64,000 nt of DNA from Roseiarcus sp963751165 (GTDB taxonomy: Bacteria > Pseudomonadota > Alphaproteobacteria > Rhizobiales > Beijerinckiaceae), in the NCBI GenBank assembly GCA_963751165.1, contig CAVVTP010000018.1:1-64000 (forward strand), read 5' to 3'. The notes under the pieces were generated by a model. It was not told where the DNA came from, searched no databases, and was given only the letters and a program-made list of their open reading frames with translations. Position 1 is the first letter of the stretch, and every line of letters starts with the position of its first letter. Positions 56,630-64,000 of this stretch are shown piece by piece. Made by a program: the position numbers and the translations under genes.

Positions 56630-57241
56630 TCACTCGAGCGGGTGCCCGGTTTCGCTGGCGCCGGGCGGAAAAGCGGTCGCTCTCGCCGCGCCGCCCGACA
56701 GCGACATGAACGCCCCATCTGCAGAGGGCGCTGGACGCGCCGGCTCGGCGGCGATCTCCATCGCCCAGTAAACCCCGTATCGCGTGTCCGGGTTTTTTGC
56801 GATAGCAATTCCGAACCGGGTCCCTTCGGCGAGGAGGAGATTGGCATTGTGCGCCGGCAACTCCCGCCAGCCCTTCATCGCCTCGGCGAGGCTCATATAG
56901 CCGCCGCCGAGGTTCTCGGCGGCCTTCCACGTATCGATGCCGTTCGCCGCGAGGCGCGCCGAGAAGGCTCCTGCGACGTCGTGCGACAAAAGGTTCCCGG
57001 CCGCCATCGCCTTCACCTGGGCCTCGGCCATCGCCGTCAGCGCTGGATCGAGCCGCATCGGCCTCAGTCCCTTGCCGGCGCGGTAGGCGTTGAGCGCCGC
57101 GACCGCGGCGGCCGATTCGAGGCGGACGGCGGCGAGCGCCGCAGCCGAAATTCGGGCGAAGCGCGGCTCAGGAGCCTCAGCTGCGCAGCCGGCGAGGGAA
57201 AAGGCGGCGAGCCCGGCAACGAGCAGATTTTGTCGCCGCAT
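56630..57241 (-). CDS. CAP-domain (SCP/PR1-like) lipoprotein
   Basis: 203 residues from ATG 57241. Lipoprotein signal MRRQNLLVAGLAAFSLAGC (lipobox LAGC, Cys19). The CAP domain covers LNAYRAGKGLRPMRLDPALT AMAEAQVKAMAAGNLLSHD, AAENLGGGYMSLAEAMKGWR, HNANLLLAEGTRFGIAIAKN and YGVYWAMEIAAEP; these contain the conserved His-Asp and Glu pattern of the CAP cavity. Bacterial CAP lipoproteins have unclear roles, possibly wall or ligand binding. It lies 37 bp after fumarase on the same strand and may share its transcript. Confidence 0.88.
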   Translation of the reverse strand: MRRQNLLVAGLAAFSLAGCAAEAPEPRFARISAAALAAVRLESAAAVAALNAYRAGKGLRPMRLDPALTAMAEAQVKAMAAGNLLSHDVAGAFSARLAANGIDTWKAAENLGGGYMSLAEAMKGWRELPAHNANLLLAEGTRFGIAIAKNPDTRYGVYWAMEIAAEPARPAPSADGAFMSLSGGAARATAFPPGASETGHPLE

Positions 57242-57278
57242 TTTTCGCCAGCGCGGCGACGTCAAAACAAGCCAGCCG

Positions 57279-58913
57279 TCAACCGAGGTTCAGCTCCTTG
57301 AAAAAATCGTTGCCCTTGTCGTCGATGACGATAAAGGCCGGGAAATTTTCCACCTCGATCCGCCACACAGCCTCCATGCCGAGCTCGGGATATTCCAAGA
57401 CCTCGACCTTCCGGATGCAGTCCTGGGCTAGGCGCGCGGCCGCTCCGCCGATCGAGCCGAGATAGAAGCCGCCGTGGCTGGCGCAGGCTTTGCGCACCTC
57501 CGCCGAGCGGTTGCCCTTGGCGAGCATCACCATCGAGCCGCCGGCGGCCTGGAACTGGTCGACGAAGGAATCCATCCGCCCCGCCGTCGTCGGCCCGAAC
57601 GAGCCCGACGGCATCCCCTCGGGTGTCTTGGCGGGCCCGGCGTAATAGACCGGATGGTTGACGAAATAGGGCGGCATGGGCTCGCCGCGATCGAGCCGCT
57701 CGCGAATTTTCGCGTGCGCCGCGTCGCGCGCGACGATCATCGGGCCGGTCAGACCGAGCCGGGTGCGGATTGGATGCCTCGCGAGCTCCGCAAGGATATC
57801 CTTCATCGGCCGGTTGAGATCGATTTTGACCACCTCGCCGGCGAGCGCCGCCTCGTCGACGGCAGGCAGGAAGCGGGCCGGATCGCGCTCGAGCTCCTCA
57901 AGGAACACGCCCTCGCGTGTGATCTTGCCGAGCGCCTGGCGGTCGGCCGAACAGGAGACGCCGAGCCCGACCGGCAGCGAGGCGCCATGGCGCGGCAGAC
58001 GGATCACGCGCACGTCGTGGCAAAAGTACTTGCCGCCGAACTGCGCCCCGACGCCAAGGTTTTGCGTCAGCTTCTGGATCTCCGCCTCGAGCGCGAGGTC
58101 GCGAAAAGCGCGTCCGTCCGGCGCGCCGCTCGTCGGCAACGCGTCAAGATAGCGGGCCGAAGCGAGCTTGACCGTCTTCAAGGTCAGTTCGGCGCTCAGG
58201 CCGCCGATGACGACGGCGAGGTGATAGGGCGGGCAGGCCGCGGTGCCGAGCGTCAGGATCTTCTCTTTGAGGAAGGCGATCATTCGTTCGTGGGTGAGGA
58301 TTGACGGCGTCGCCTGGTAGAGGAAGGTCTTGTTGGCCGACCCGCCGCCTTTGGCGATGAACAGGAACTTGTAAGAATCCTCGCCCTCCGCCGCGATTTC
58401 GATCTGCGCCGGGAGATTGTCGCCTGTGTTCCGCTCCTCGAACGTCGAAAGCGGCGCAACCTGGCTGTAGCGCAGGTTCTTCTTACGGTACGCCTCGCGG
58501 ATTCCATCCGACAGCGCCTCCACGTCCAGGCCGTCCGTCCACACGCGCCGGCCTTTCTTGGCGACCACGATCGCGGTACCAGTGTCCTGGCACATCGGCA
58601 ACACGCCGCCGGCGGCGATGTTGGCGTTCTTCAACAGGTCGTAGGCGACGAACTTGTCGTTGGCGGTCGCCTCCGAATCGTTCAGAATCGTAGCGAGCTG
58701 GGCGAGATGGCCCGGGCGCAGCAGGTGATTGATGTCGATCATCGCCTGCTCGGCGATGAGGCGGAGCGCCGTCGGCTCGACTGCCAGGATCTCTTGCCCA
58801 AGCGCCTTCTCGATCCGCACGCCTTGGGTCGTCAGCCGGCGATAGGGCGTCGCGTCCGGCCCGAGTTGAAAGAGGAGATGACGCTCCGCGCCCATCAGCT
58901 CCGCTCCGCTCAC
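57279..58913 (-). CDS. fumA: fumarate hydratase class I
   Basis: Iron-sulfur fumarase of the TCA cycle, fumarate to L-malate, 544 residues. The start GTG (58913) overlaps the preceding lyase gene. The alpha domain covers LPMCQDTGTAIVVAKKGRRV (Cys ligand), AKGGGSANKTFLYQATPSIL and GTAACPPYHLAVVIGGLSAE; the beta domain covers GLTGPMIVARDAAHAKIRER, PEGMPSGSFGPTTAGRMDSF and ASHGGFYLGSIGGAAARLAQ. All three cluster cysteines have counterparts in the MCQDTG, CPPY and VSCSADRQ regions. Clean frame. The malate product could feed the adjacent CoA-ester lyase pathway in one-carbon or C2 metabolism. Confidence 0.95.
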   Translation of the reverse strand: MSGAELMGAERHLLFQLGPDATPYRRLTTQGVRIEKALGQEILAVEPTALRLIAEQAMIDINHLLRPGHLAQLATILNDSEATANDKFVAYDLLKNANIAAGGVLPMCQDTGTAIVVAKKGRRVWTDGLDVEALSDGIREAYRKKNLRYSQVAPLSTFEERNTGDNLPAQIEIAAEGEDSYKFLFIAKGGGSANKTFLYQATPSILTHERMIAFLKEKILTLGTAACPPYHLAVVIGGLSAELTLKTVKLASARYLDALPTSGAPDGRAFRDLALEAEIQKLTQNLGVGAQFGGKYFCHDVRVIRLPRHGASLPVGLGVSCSADRQALGKITREGVFLEELERDPARFLPAVDEAALAGEVVKIDLNRPMKDILAELARHPIRTRLGLTGPMIVARDAAHAKIRERLDRGEPMPPYFVNHPVYYAGPAKTPEGMPSGSFGPTTAGRMDSFVDQFQAAGGSMVMLAKGNRSAEVRKACASHGGFYLGSIGGAAARLAQDCIRKVEVLEYPELGMEAVWRIEVENFPAFIVIDDKGNDFFKELNLG

Positions 58914-59818
58914 ACCTGCGTCTCAGCGGGCTGAGGTGAAGCCTTGTGGAAGGCAGCAATGCCGTCGGCGATCAGGAGGGTCCGGCGGGCCATGTCGGCG
59001 TGCAGGAGCTCGACCATCTTGCCGCTGAGCTGGATGGCGCCCTTGCCCTGGTTTTCCGGCAGGGCGAAGGCGTCGATGATGGCGCGGGCGTTCTCGACCT
59101 CGGCGACGGTCGGGGCGAAAACCTCGTTGCAGATGTCGATCTGGCTCGGGTGGATGAGCGTCTTGCCGTCGAGGCCCAGGTCGCGCCCCTGCAGGCATTC
59201 CTCGCGGAAACCCTCAAGGTCCTTGATGTCGTTGTAGACGCCGTCGATGATGTCGACCCCGTGGGCCCGCGCCGCGACGACGCAATTGGCGAGCCACGCG
59301 GTCATCGTGGGGCGGCCGGGGGTCAGCCGCGCGCGTGTCTCCTTCGCGAGATCGTTGAGGCCCATGACCAGCACGGCGAGCCGCGAGGCCGAGTCGGCGG
59401 CGACAGCGGCGATCTGACCGGCGTTGAGGATCGCGTTCGGCGTCTCCATCATCGCCCAGAGCCGGGTCTTTTCCGGCGCACCGTTCTCTCGCATGATCCG
59501 TGCGGCGAGCATGATGGCGCCCGGACCATCGACTTTGGGCAGGAGAATTGCGTCGGGGCTGGCGGTGGCGGCGGCGATGAGGTCAGCCGGGCCCCACGGC
59601 GTATGCGGACCGTTGACCCGAATGACGACTTCACGCCCGCCGAAATCGCCCTTCGCCGCCTCGACCACCTGCGACCGCGCCGTCTCCTTGGCGTCCGGCG
59701 CGACCGAATCCTCGAGGTCGAGGATCAGCGCGTCGGCCGGCAGGGTCGCCGCCTTGGCCAGCGCCTTCGCGTTGGAGCCGGGCATGTAGAGGACGCTGCG
59801 GCGCGGACGGGCGAGCAT
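58910..59818 (-). CDS. CoA-ester lyase, HpcH/HpaI-citrate lyase family (malyl-CoA lyase-like)
   Basis: 302 residues from ATG 59818 behind AGGAGTTTGTC. TIM-barrel CitE/malyl-CoA lyase type: PRRSVLYMPGSNAKALAKAA, LPADALILDLEDSVAPDAKE, EVVIRVNGPHTPWGPADLIA, ILLPKVDGPGAIMLA, LWAMMETPNAILNAGQIAAV and GLDGKTLIHPSQIDICNEVF give the metal-binding Glu/Asp and CoA pocket. Candidate reactions are cleavage of L-malyl-CoA to glyoxylate and acetyl-CoA (serine cycle, ethylmalonyl-CoA pathway) or citramalyl-CoA lysis. It is coupled to fumA by a GTGA overlap. The exact substrate is not decided by sequence here. Confidence 0.88.
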   Translation of the reverse strand: MLARPRRSVLYMPGSNAKALAKAATLPADALILDLEDSVAPDAKETARSQVVEAAKGDFGGREVVIRVNGPHTPWGPADLIAAATASPDAILLPKVDGPGAIMLAARIMRENGAPEKTRLWAMMETPNAILNAGQIAAVAADSASRLAVLVMGLNDLAKETRARLTPGRPTMTAWLANCVVAARAHGVDIIDGVYNDIKDLEGFREECLQGRDLGLDGKTLIHPSQIDICNEVFAPTVAEVENARAIIDAFALPENQGKGAIQLSGKMVELLHADMARRTLLIADGIAAFHKASPQPAETQV

Positions 59819-59869
59819 GACAAACTCCTGGCCAGGGTGCCGAGCATTTAAAGGCAAGTTCACTGCGGC

Positions 59870-60270
59870 GCCAGAGGGCCAGAGGGGTCTCGCGCCGCGC
59901 CGCCGGCGCGGGCGGGCGGGGCCGGCGGCGCGCGGGCGGACGCGAGCGGCGGGGAGCGGGCGAGGGGGAGGCGCGGCAGCCCCGGCGGACGCGGAAGCGG
60001 GCGCGCGGCGGAGCGACGCGCGCCGCCGGACGGCGGCGCGGCGAGCGGCGACGGCGCGGGCCGCGCGGCGCGCGCCGCGCGGCGCCGCACGCCGGAGGCG
60101 AGCCGCGGCGCGGCGCGCGCGAGCGCGGCGGGCGGGGCGCGCGGGCGAGGGAGCGGGGGAGGGGGGGGGGGGCTGAAGGACAGGAGGGGGGAAGGCGAGG
60201 CGAAGAGAGGAGGAAGGGGGAGAGGGAGGGGAGGAAGAGAGGAAAGGAAGGGGAGCTCGCAGCAGCAGCA
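59870..60270. other. extreme low-complexity G/C then polypurine tract
   Basis: 59880-60165 is almost purely G and C in a CGCGCGG/GGCGGGC texture. It then changes to a G-run and a G/A-only tract (60150-60255). Nothing else in the window looks like this. The adjacent minus frame gives only Arg/Ala/Pro and Pro/Ser strings. It most likely represents poor-quality sequence or a misjoin between the CoA-ester lyase promoter and the end of ghrA. Confidence 0.7.
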
Positions 60271-60318
60271 TTGGACTTAGGGCGAAGGCAAGCGAGGGCC
60301 CTCGCCTCGATCACGGGG

Positions 60319-60355
60319 TCATGAGACGTCGGCTTGAAGAGGACTTGCTGCTAAC
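60319..60355 (+). repeat. 37-bp direct repeat, copy 1
   Basis: These 37 bp recur exactly at 60501-60537, 182 bp downstream in the same orientation. They start TCATGAGACGTCGG and end TTGCTGCTAAC. They adjoin the low-complexity tract. Confidence 0.95.
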
Positions 60356-60500
60356 GACGAGTGTTGCCTTAAGCGTTGATTGCTCGCTTCGGAAGGCACG
60401 GCTGTAGTGAGACACAGTTAGGTGGCGACGGTCCGCGCTGTGGCACTTGTCGCTTGCGACCACGGCCGGCGAATGCTACGGCCCGTGAGGATGTAGTAGT

Positions 60501-60537
60501 TCATGAGACGTCGGCTTGAAGAGGACTTGCTGCTAAC
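60501..60537 (+). repeat. 37-bp direct repeat, copy 2
   Basis: Exact second copy of 60319-60355. The 145 bp between the copies have no gene. A minus-strand frame (60418-60612) starts with a good ribosome site (AAGGAGACGCAA then ATG at 60612) but its product is not recognisable and runs through the repeat. It could be the start of a gene cut by the join. Confidence 0.95.
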
Positions 60538-60696
60538 TAAACTGAATCTTGCGAAGACTCCCCGGCGCCCACGCAAAGGCGGCCAAAAGCATCGAGAAAG
60601 GCCGCCGGCCATTTGCGTCTCCTTTCACTGTCATTTTCGAATCGAATCTTTTCAATGGTTTGCGACCAATCTGGGCGGTCGCGCCTCCCTCCCCAA

Positions 60697-61510
60697 TTAC
60701 GCCGCCTCCAAACTCGACGACGATGCAACGAACGTCGGCGGTAGCTCGCGCCCGAACACCTCGAGCGAGGCGTCATCGAGCGCGCCAGAATCGAGCGCGG
60801 CCAAAATGTCGGCCTCGACCTGCAGGCTGCCGCGTCCGGCGTTGATCAGCGTCACACCGCCAAGCGGCTCTCCCCTCTTCAGCCTCGCAAAGAGCGAAGC
60901 GTTCAAGATTGCGCGCGTCGCCTCGGTCAGCGGGAGAACGAGCATGTCGACGCGGCCAAGCAGCTGCGTCAGCCCGTTCGGCCCCGAAGCACGCGATGCC
61001 CGCCGCCGATTTCGGCGCCGCGCTCCAGCCCGCGACCTTCAAGACGACCGCCTTGAGCTTCAGCGCCGTGTCCATGTCGAGAGCACCCAGGCCCAGTACG
61101 CCGACCATGACGTCGCAGGCCTTCGGCCGCCCGGGCTCGTTCGCCCAGATGCGCTGAACCTGCTGGCGTTGTAGCGGCGAAGCTGGCGCAAATGGATGAG
61201 AGCGTGCATGACGACCCATTCGCTCATTCGGTCGCGAAGGTCCGGGTCCACCACGCGAACGATCGGCTTTTCGGGGAGCCCGGGATCCTCGAACAGATGG
61301 TCGACCCCCGCGCCCAGCGAGAAGATGACCTCGAGGTTCGGCAGGTCGGCCAGCGCTCCGGGCGGATGGCGCCAGGAGAGCGCATAGCGGACGGCGCGCG
61401 CGATCGAACGGTTCGCCGAGGGTTGCAATCGCATGATTCGGCAGAAGCTCTCCGAGCCGTTCGCGCCAGGGCGCCGGTTCCCAGCCCGAAACAGCAAGGA
61501 GCAGGCTCAC
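60697..61510 (-). pseudogene. ghrA: glyoxylate/hydroxypyruvate reductase A-like, frameshifted and C-terminally truncated
   Basis: A D-2-hydroxyacid dehydrogenase that would reduce glyoxylate or hydroxypyruvate with NADPH. It starts at GTG 61510 (VSLLLAVSGWEPAPWRERLG), overlapping the deoA stop. Frames change near 61405 (VRYALSWRHPPGALADLPNL, FSLGAGVDHLFEDPGLPEKP), near 61180 (KACDVMVGVLGLGALDMDTA, the NAD-binding loop) and near 60965 (LGRVDMLVLPLTEATRAILN, GVTLINAGRGSLQVEADILA). It ends SLEVFGRELPPTF and an unrelated tail, missing roughly the last 50-60 residues with the catalytic histidine (usually HPKVxxTPHxAA). Four defects plus the neighbouring odd sequence point to a damaged assembly end here. 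Confidence 0.8.
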
Positions 61511-62836
61511 CTGCCGGCCGCGATGCGCGCGACAATCGGATCGGCGCGTTCCGGCGCCGCGTCGCCGATGCGGTAGGCCGCCCGAAGGCGGCGCGCCGCC
61601 GCCTCGGCCGCGTCGGCGCTGCGCGCATGAATCTGCGCAAGCGGCCTGTCCGGCCCGACCTCGGCCCCGAGCGGCGCCAGCTCGGTCAAGCCGACGGAAT
61701 GATCGATGGCGTCCGACGCGCGTGCGCGACCGCCGCCGAGTTCGACCACCGCCAGACCGATCGCGCGCACGTCGATGGCCGTCACGACGCCGACGCGCTC
61801 CGGGACCACGGCAGCGAGAACGCCCGCGCGCGGCAACAGGGTCTCGGCCTGGGTGAGAAAATCGCGCGGGCCGCCGAGGCCCGCGACCATTCGCTCGAAG
61901 CGTTCGGCCGCCGCTCCCGAATCGAGCGTGCGCTGCATCAGCATAGCGCCCTCTTCGGCGTCCCTCGCCAGCCCGGACAGCGAAAGCGCCTCGGCCCCGA
62001 GCGCCAGCGTCACGCGACGAAGGCGGGCGTCGCGGCGCCGTCCAATGAGGAAATCGACGGCGCTCTTGACCTCGACGGCGTTGCCTGCCGCGCTGGCGAG
62101 CGGCTCGTTCATGTCGGTGATCAGGGAGACGGTCGGCAGGCCGGCGCCGGTCGCGACCGCGGCGATGCTCTGAGCGAGCTCGTGCGCGCCCTTGAGCGTG
62201 GGCATGAAAGCGCCCGAGCCGGTCTTGACGTCCATAACGAGGCCCTCGAGGCCCGCGGCGAGCTTCTTCGACAGGATCGAAGCCGTGATGAGCGCGACCG
62301 ACTCGACTCGTCGCGGTCACGTCGCGGATCGCGTAGAGGCGCCGATCGGCTGGAGCCAGAGCATCCGTCTGGCCGATGATGGCGCAGCCAGCCTCGCGCA
62401 CGACGCGCTTGAAGGTGAGAAGATCGGGCTGGGTGGCGTAGCCCGGAATCGAATCGAGCTTGTCGAGCGTGCCGCCGGTGTGGCCGAGGCCGCGGCCCGA
62501 GATCATCGGAACGAAGGCGCCGCAGGCGGCGAGCATCGGGCCGAGCATGAGCGACACGTTGTCGCCGACACCGCCGGTCGAGTGCTTGTCGAGGACCGGG
62601 CCGGGGAGGTCCGGCGCGCGCCAGTCGAGCGTCTCGCCTGAAAGCGTCATGGCGCGGGTCAGAGCGATGCGCTCGGCGAGCGTCATGCCGTTGAAGAACA
62701 CCGCCATGGCCAGCGCCGCGGCCTGGCCCTCGGTGACCACGCCGCTGGTCAACCCGGCGATAAACTCGCCGATCTCGGCTTCGGTCAGCTCGCGCCCGTC
62801 GCGCTTGGCGCGGATGATTTCTTGCGGGAGAGTCAC
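61507..62836 (-). pseudogene. deoA: thymidine phosphorylase, one frameshift
   Basis: Cleaves thymidine and deoxyuridine with phosphate in nucleoside salvage. About 442 residues when joined. The GTG start at 62836 follows GGGGGAGGGGCC and gives LPQEIIRAKRDGRELTEAEI. The family signature is DKHSTGGVGDNVSLMLGPML, followed by SGRGLGHTGGTLDKLDSIPG. After YAIRDVTAT the frame shifts near 62305 and continues as VMDVKTGSGAFMPTLKGAHE to the normal C-terminus (ADPIVARIAAGR). Single indel, probably a sequence error. Operon: cdd, purine nucleoside phosphorylase, deoA, ghrA on the minus strand. Confidence 0.92.
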
Positions 62837-62854
62837 GGCCCCTCCCCCTTGCAA

Positions 62855-62914
62855 CCAATGTCCTCATGTTGAGGTGCTCCCGCGAAGCGGGGGCCCCGAA
62901 GCATGCTCCATTGG
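62855..62914. repeat. REP-like intergenic palindrome
   Basis: A 60-bp imperfect palindrome between deoA and the phosphorylase gene. Outer arms CCAATG and CATTGG, inner stem CCCGC-GAA-GCGGG, with TCCTCATGTTGAGG and CCCCGAAGCATG in between. This is the look of the common rhizobial intergenic palindromes (variants of CCTCAGGATGAGG ... CGAAGGATG). It is probably an mRNA hairpin inside the operon. Confidence 0.6.
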
Positions 62915-62974
62915 GCGTCGAAAAGCGCGCCGCCTGGAGGGTCCTTCGAGACGCGGCGGCGGCAGAGGGCGCGC

Positions 62975-63790
62975 TTAGGACTCATCCGCGCCCCGGATGA
63001 AGCCGCGCAGCAGGCGCTTGAGCCGGTCGGCGGCGAGGCGGGCGTATTCCTGCGTCTCGTCGTGGCTGGGATCTCCGCCCGCGAGGCCCGCGGCGTAGTT
63101 GGTGACGACGGAGACCGCCGCGCAACGGAGCCCGAAATAGCGGGCGAGAATCACTTCCGGCACGGTCGACATGCCGACGAGGTCGGCGCCGAGCACCCGC
63201 GCCGCCCTGATTTCCGCGGGAGTCTCGAAGCTCGGGCCCGAGAACCACATGTAGACCCCCTCGTGGAGCTCGATGTCGCAGGTGCGCGCCGCCTCGTGGA
63301 GCGCCGCGATCAGGCCTAGGTCGTACGCCTGGGTCAGCGGCACGAAGCGCTCCGGGCCAGTCGCGCCGATCAGCGGATTGGCGCCGGCGAAATTGATGTG
63401 GTCGGTGATCGCGGCGAGCGCCGGGGGAACCCATTCCTTATGGAGACCGCCCGCGGCGTTGGTCAAAAGAAGCGTTTGGCCGCCGAGCTCGCGAAAGGTC
63501 TCGATGGCGACGCGCATGACGCCCGCGTCGCCGCGCTCGTAATAATGCCCGCGGCCCTGGAACAAGACGACGCTTCGGCCCTCGATCGTCCCGACGACGA
63601 GACGGCCCGCGTGGCCGACCACGCTCGGCTCGGGAAAGCCGGGAATGTCGCCGTAGGAGATGGCGGTCGCCTCGCTCGCCTCGTCGGCGAACGGGCCGAG
63701 ACCGGTGCCGAGCACGATGCCCAGGGGAGGCAAGGAATTGAGGCCGCGGGCCTTCAGGGCGGCGATAGCGGAATCCGAATGTCGCTGCAT
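62975..63790 (-). CDS. punA: purine nucleoside phosphorylase
   Basis: Cleaves purine (deoxy)nucleosides with phosphate, 271 residues, trimeric PNP/MTAP family. LGIVLGTGLGPFADEASEAT gives the phosphate loop, FQGRGHYYERGDAGVMRVAI and LLLTNAAGGLHKEWVPPALA the family signature, YMWFSGPSFETPAEIRAARV and ADLVGMSTVPEVILARYFGL the purine pocket; VVTNYAAGLAGG has the base-contacting Asn. The start ATG 63790 is 14 bp after the cdd stop. No frame problem. Also annotated as deoD-like in some genomes. Confidence 0.94.
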   Translation of the reverse strand: MQRHSDSAIAALKARGLNSLPPLGIVLGTGLGPFADEASEATAISYGDIPGFPEPSVVGHAGRLVVGTIEGRSVVLFQGRGHYYERGDAGVMRVAIETFRELGGQTLLLTNAAGGLHKEWVPPALAAITDHINFAGANPLIGATGPERFVPLTQAYDLGLIAALHEAARTCDIELHEGVYMWFSGPSFETPAEIRAARVLGADLVGMSTVPEVILARYFGLRCAAVSVVTNYAAGLAGGDPSHDETQEYARLAADRLKRLLRGFIRGADES

Positions 63791-63804
63791 CGGGTCCTCG
63801 TCGG

Positions 63805-64000
63805 TCAGCTGCGCAGATGCCCCGGGCCGAACGATTCGGGCAACAACGAGCTTAGCCTAAACGTCGCACGCACGCCCTCGGGTCCAGCGACGTGGACAAG
63901 GGTCGCGTCGTCGGCGAATTCGCGGATGCGCTGGCGGCAGCCGCCGCAAGGGGTGCAGAGCGCGCGCGCCGTCGCCGACGACGCAGATTTCGACGATGCG
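63805..64000 (-). pseudogene. cdd: cytidine deaminase, C-terminal part, frameshifted
   Basis: The C-terminal ~65 residues of cytidine deaminase, which hydrolyses cytidine and deoxycytidine to (deoxy)uridine; the gene extends past the right edge. IVEICVVGDGAR, then after a one-base shift near 63962-63970 LCTPCGGCRQRIREFADDAT, which supplies the zinc-binding PCGGC, and the usual tail GVRATFRLSSLLPESFGPGH LRS. The N-terminal HAE motif is off the window. First visible gene of the nucleoside salvage operon. Confidence 0.88.

Noticed and set aside
59817..60271. Open frames of 119-230 codons in the low-complexity tract
   Set aside because: Products are only Arg/Ala/Pro/Gly strings created by G/C-only sequence; the lyase has a proper start with ribosome site at 59818.
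60319..60537. 37-bp direct repeats as ends of an insertion sequence or CRISPR
   Set aside because: Only two copies, same orientation, 145-bp spacer without transposase or further units, and adjacent to abnormal sequence.

Overview
The window is chromosomal sequence from a GC-rich alphaproteobacterium, most likely of the order Hyphomicrobiales (Rhizobiales). The signs are a GapR/DUF2312 protein, a soxBDA order, two adjacent P-II genes, a GTG-started micro-ORF behind an extended Shine-Dalgarno of the rreB/rreR kind, and a CoA-ester lyase gene overlapping a class I fumarase gene. The species cannot be named from sequence alone. No prophage, insertion sequence, CRISPR array or rRNA operon was seen.

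Layout. 1-4.1 kb: sarcosine oxidase soxB-soxD-soxA on the minus strand, abutting a truncated tannase-like gene. 4.5-8.3 kb: a plasma-membrane-type H+-ATPase and a PhaC-like hydrolase. 8.4-13.9 kb: a MarR-GNAT fusion regulator with an operator-like palindrome, a broken small helix-turn-helix gene, divergent pgm and glmM, and a secreted hypothetical protein. 14.1-14.3 kb: a micro-gene with a 17-nt Shine-Dalgarno and its own terminator. 14.7-22.2 kb: a DsbA-NhaA fusion, purC with terminator, gapR, and a symporter-histidine kinase-receiver hybrid. 22.4-28.1 kb: two P-II genes, hemW, dusA, purE and purK, lying between a 43-nt tRNA 3' fragment and the intact tRNA-Met it matches.

28.5-54 kb is the most coherent accessory region. 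It holds two secreted PF04185 phosphoesterases, a secreted beta-repeat protein, a TonB-dependent receptor, a Sel1 protein, an HbpS/GlcG-like protein, a nearly complete type II secretion system (gspO-gspD divergent from gspE-F-G-H-I-J-K-L-M-N), and a Tat-signal ferritin-like protein. A PHO-box-like array of three 7-mers at 11-bp period lies in the divergent promoter region between the two phosphoesterase units. The working model is a phosphate-starvation locus: phosphoesterases exported by the adjacent type II system and a TonB receptor importing a product. This is inference.

54.5-64 kb: a GT-C-type membrane protein, a small zinc ribbon, a CAP-domain lipoprotein, the CoA-ester lyase/fumarase pair, and a nucleoside-salvage operon (cdd-purine nucleoside phosphorylase-deoA-ghrA). 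Between the last two lies 59.87-60.54 kb, with extreme low complexity and an exact 37-bp direct repeat; it looks like an assembly join.

Caution: at least fourteen genes, including housekeeping ones (deoA, cdd, gspD, gspK), carry single-base frameshifts although the protein homology continues in another frame. Small assembly indels are more likely than mass decay. Frameshifted genes are given as pseudogene entries spanning the whole recognisable gene.
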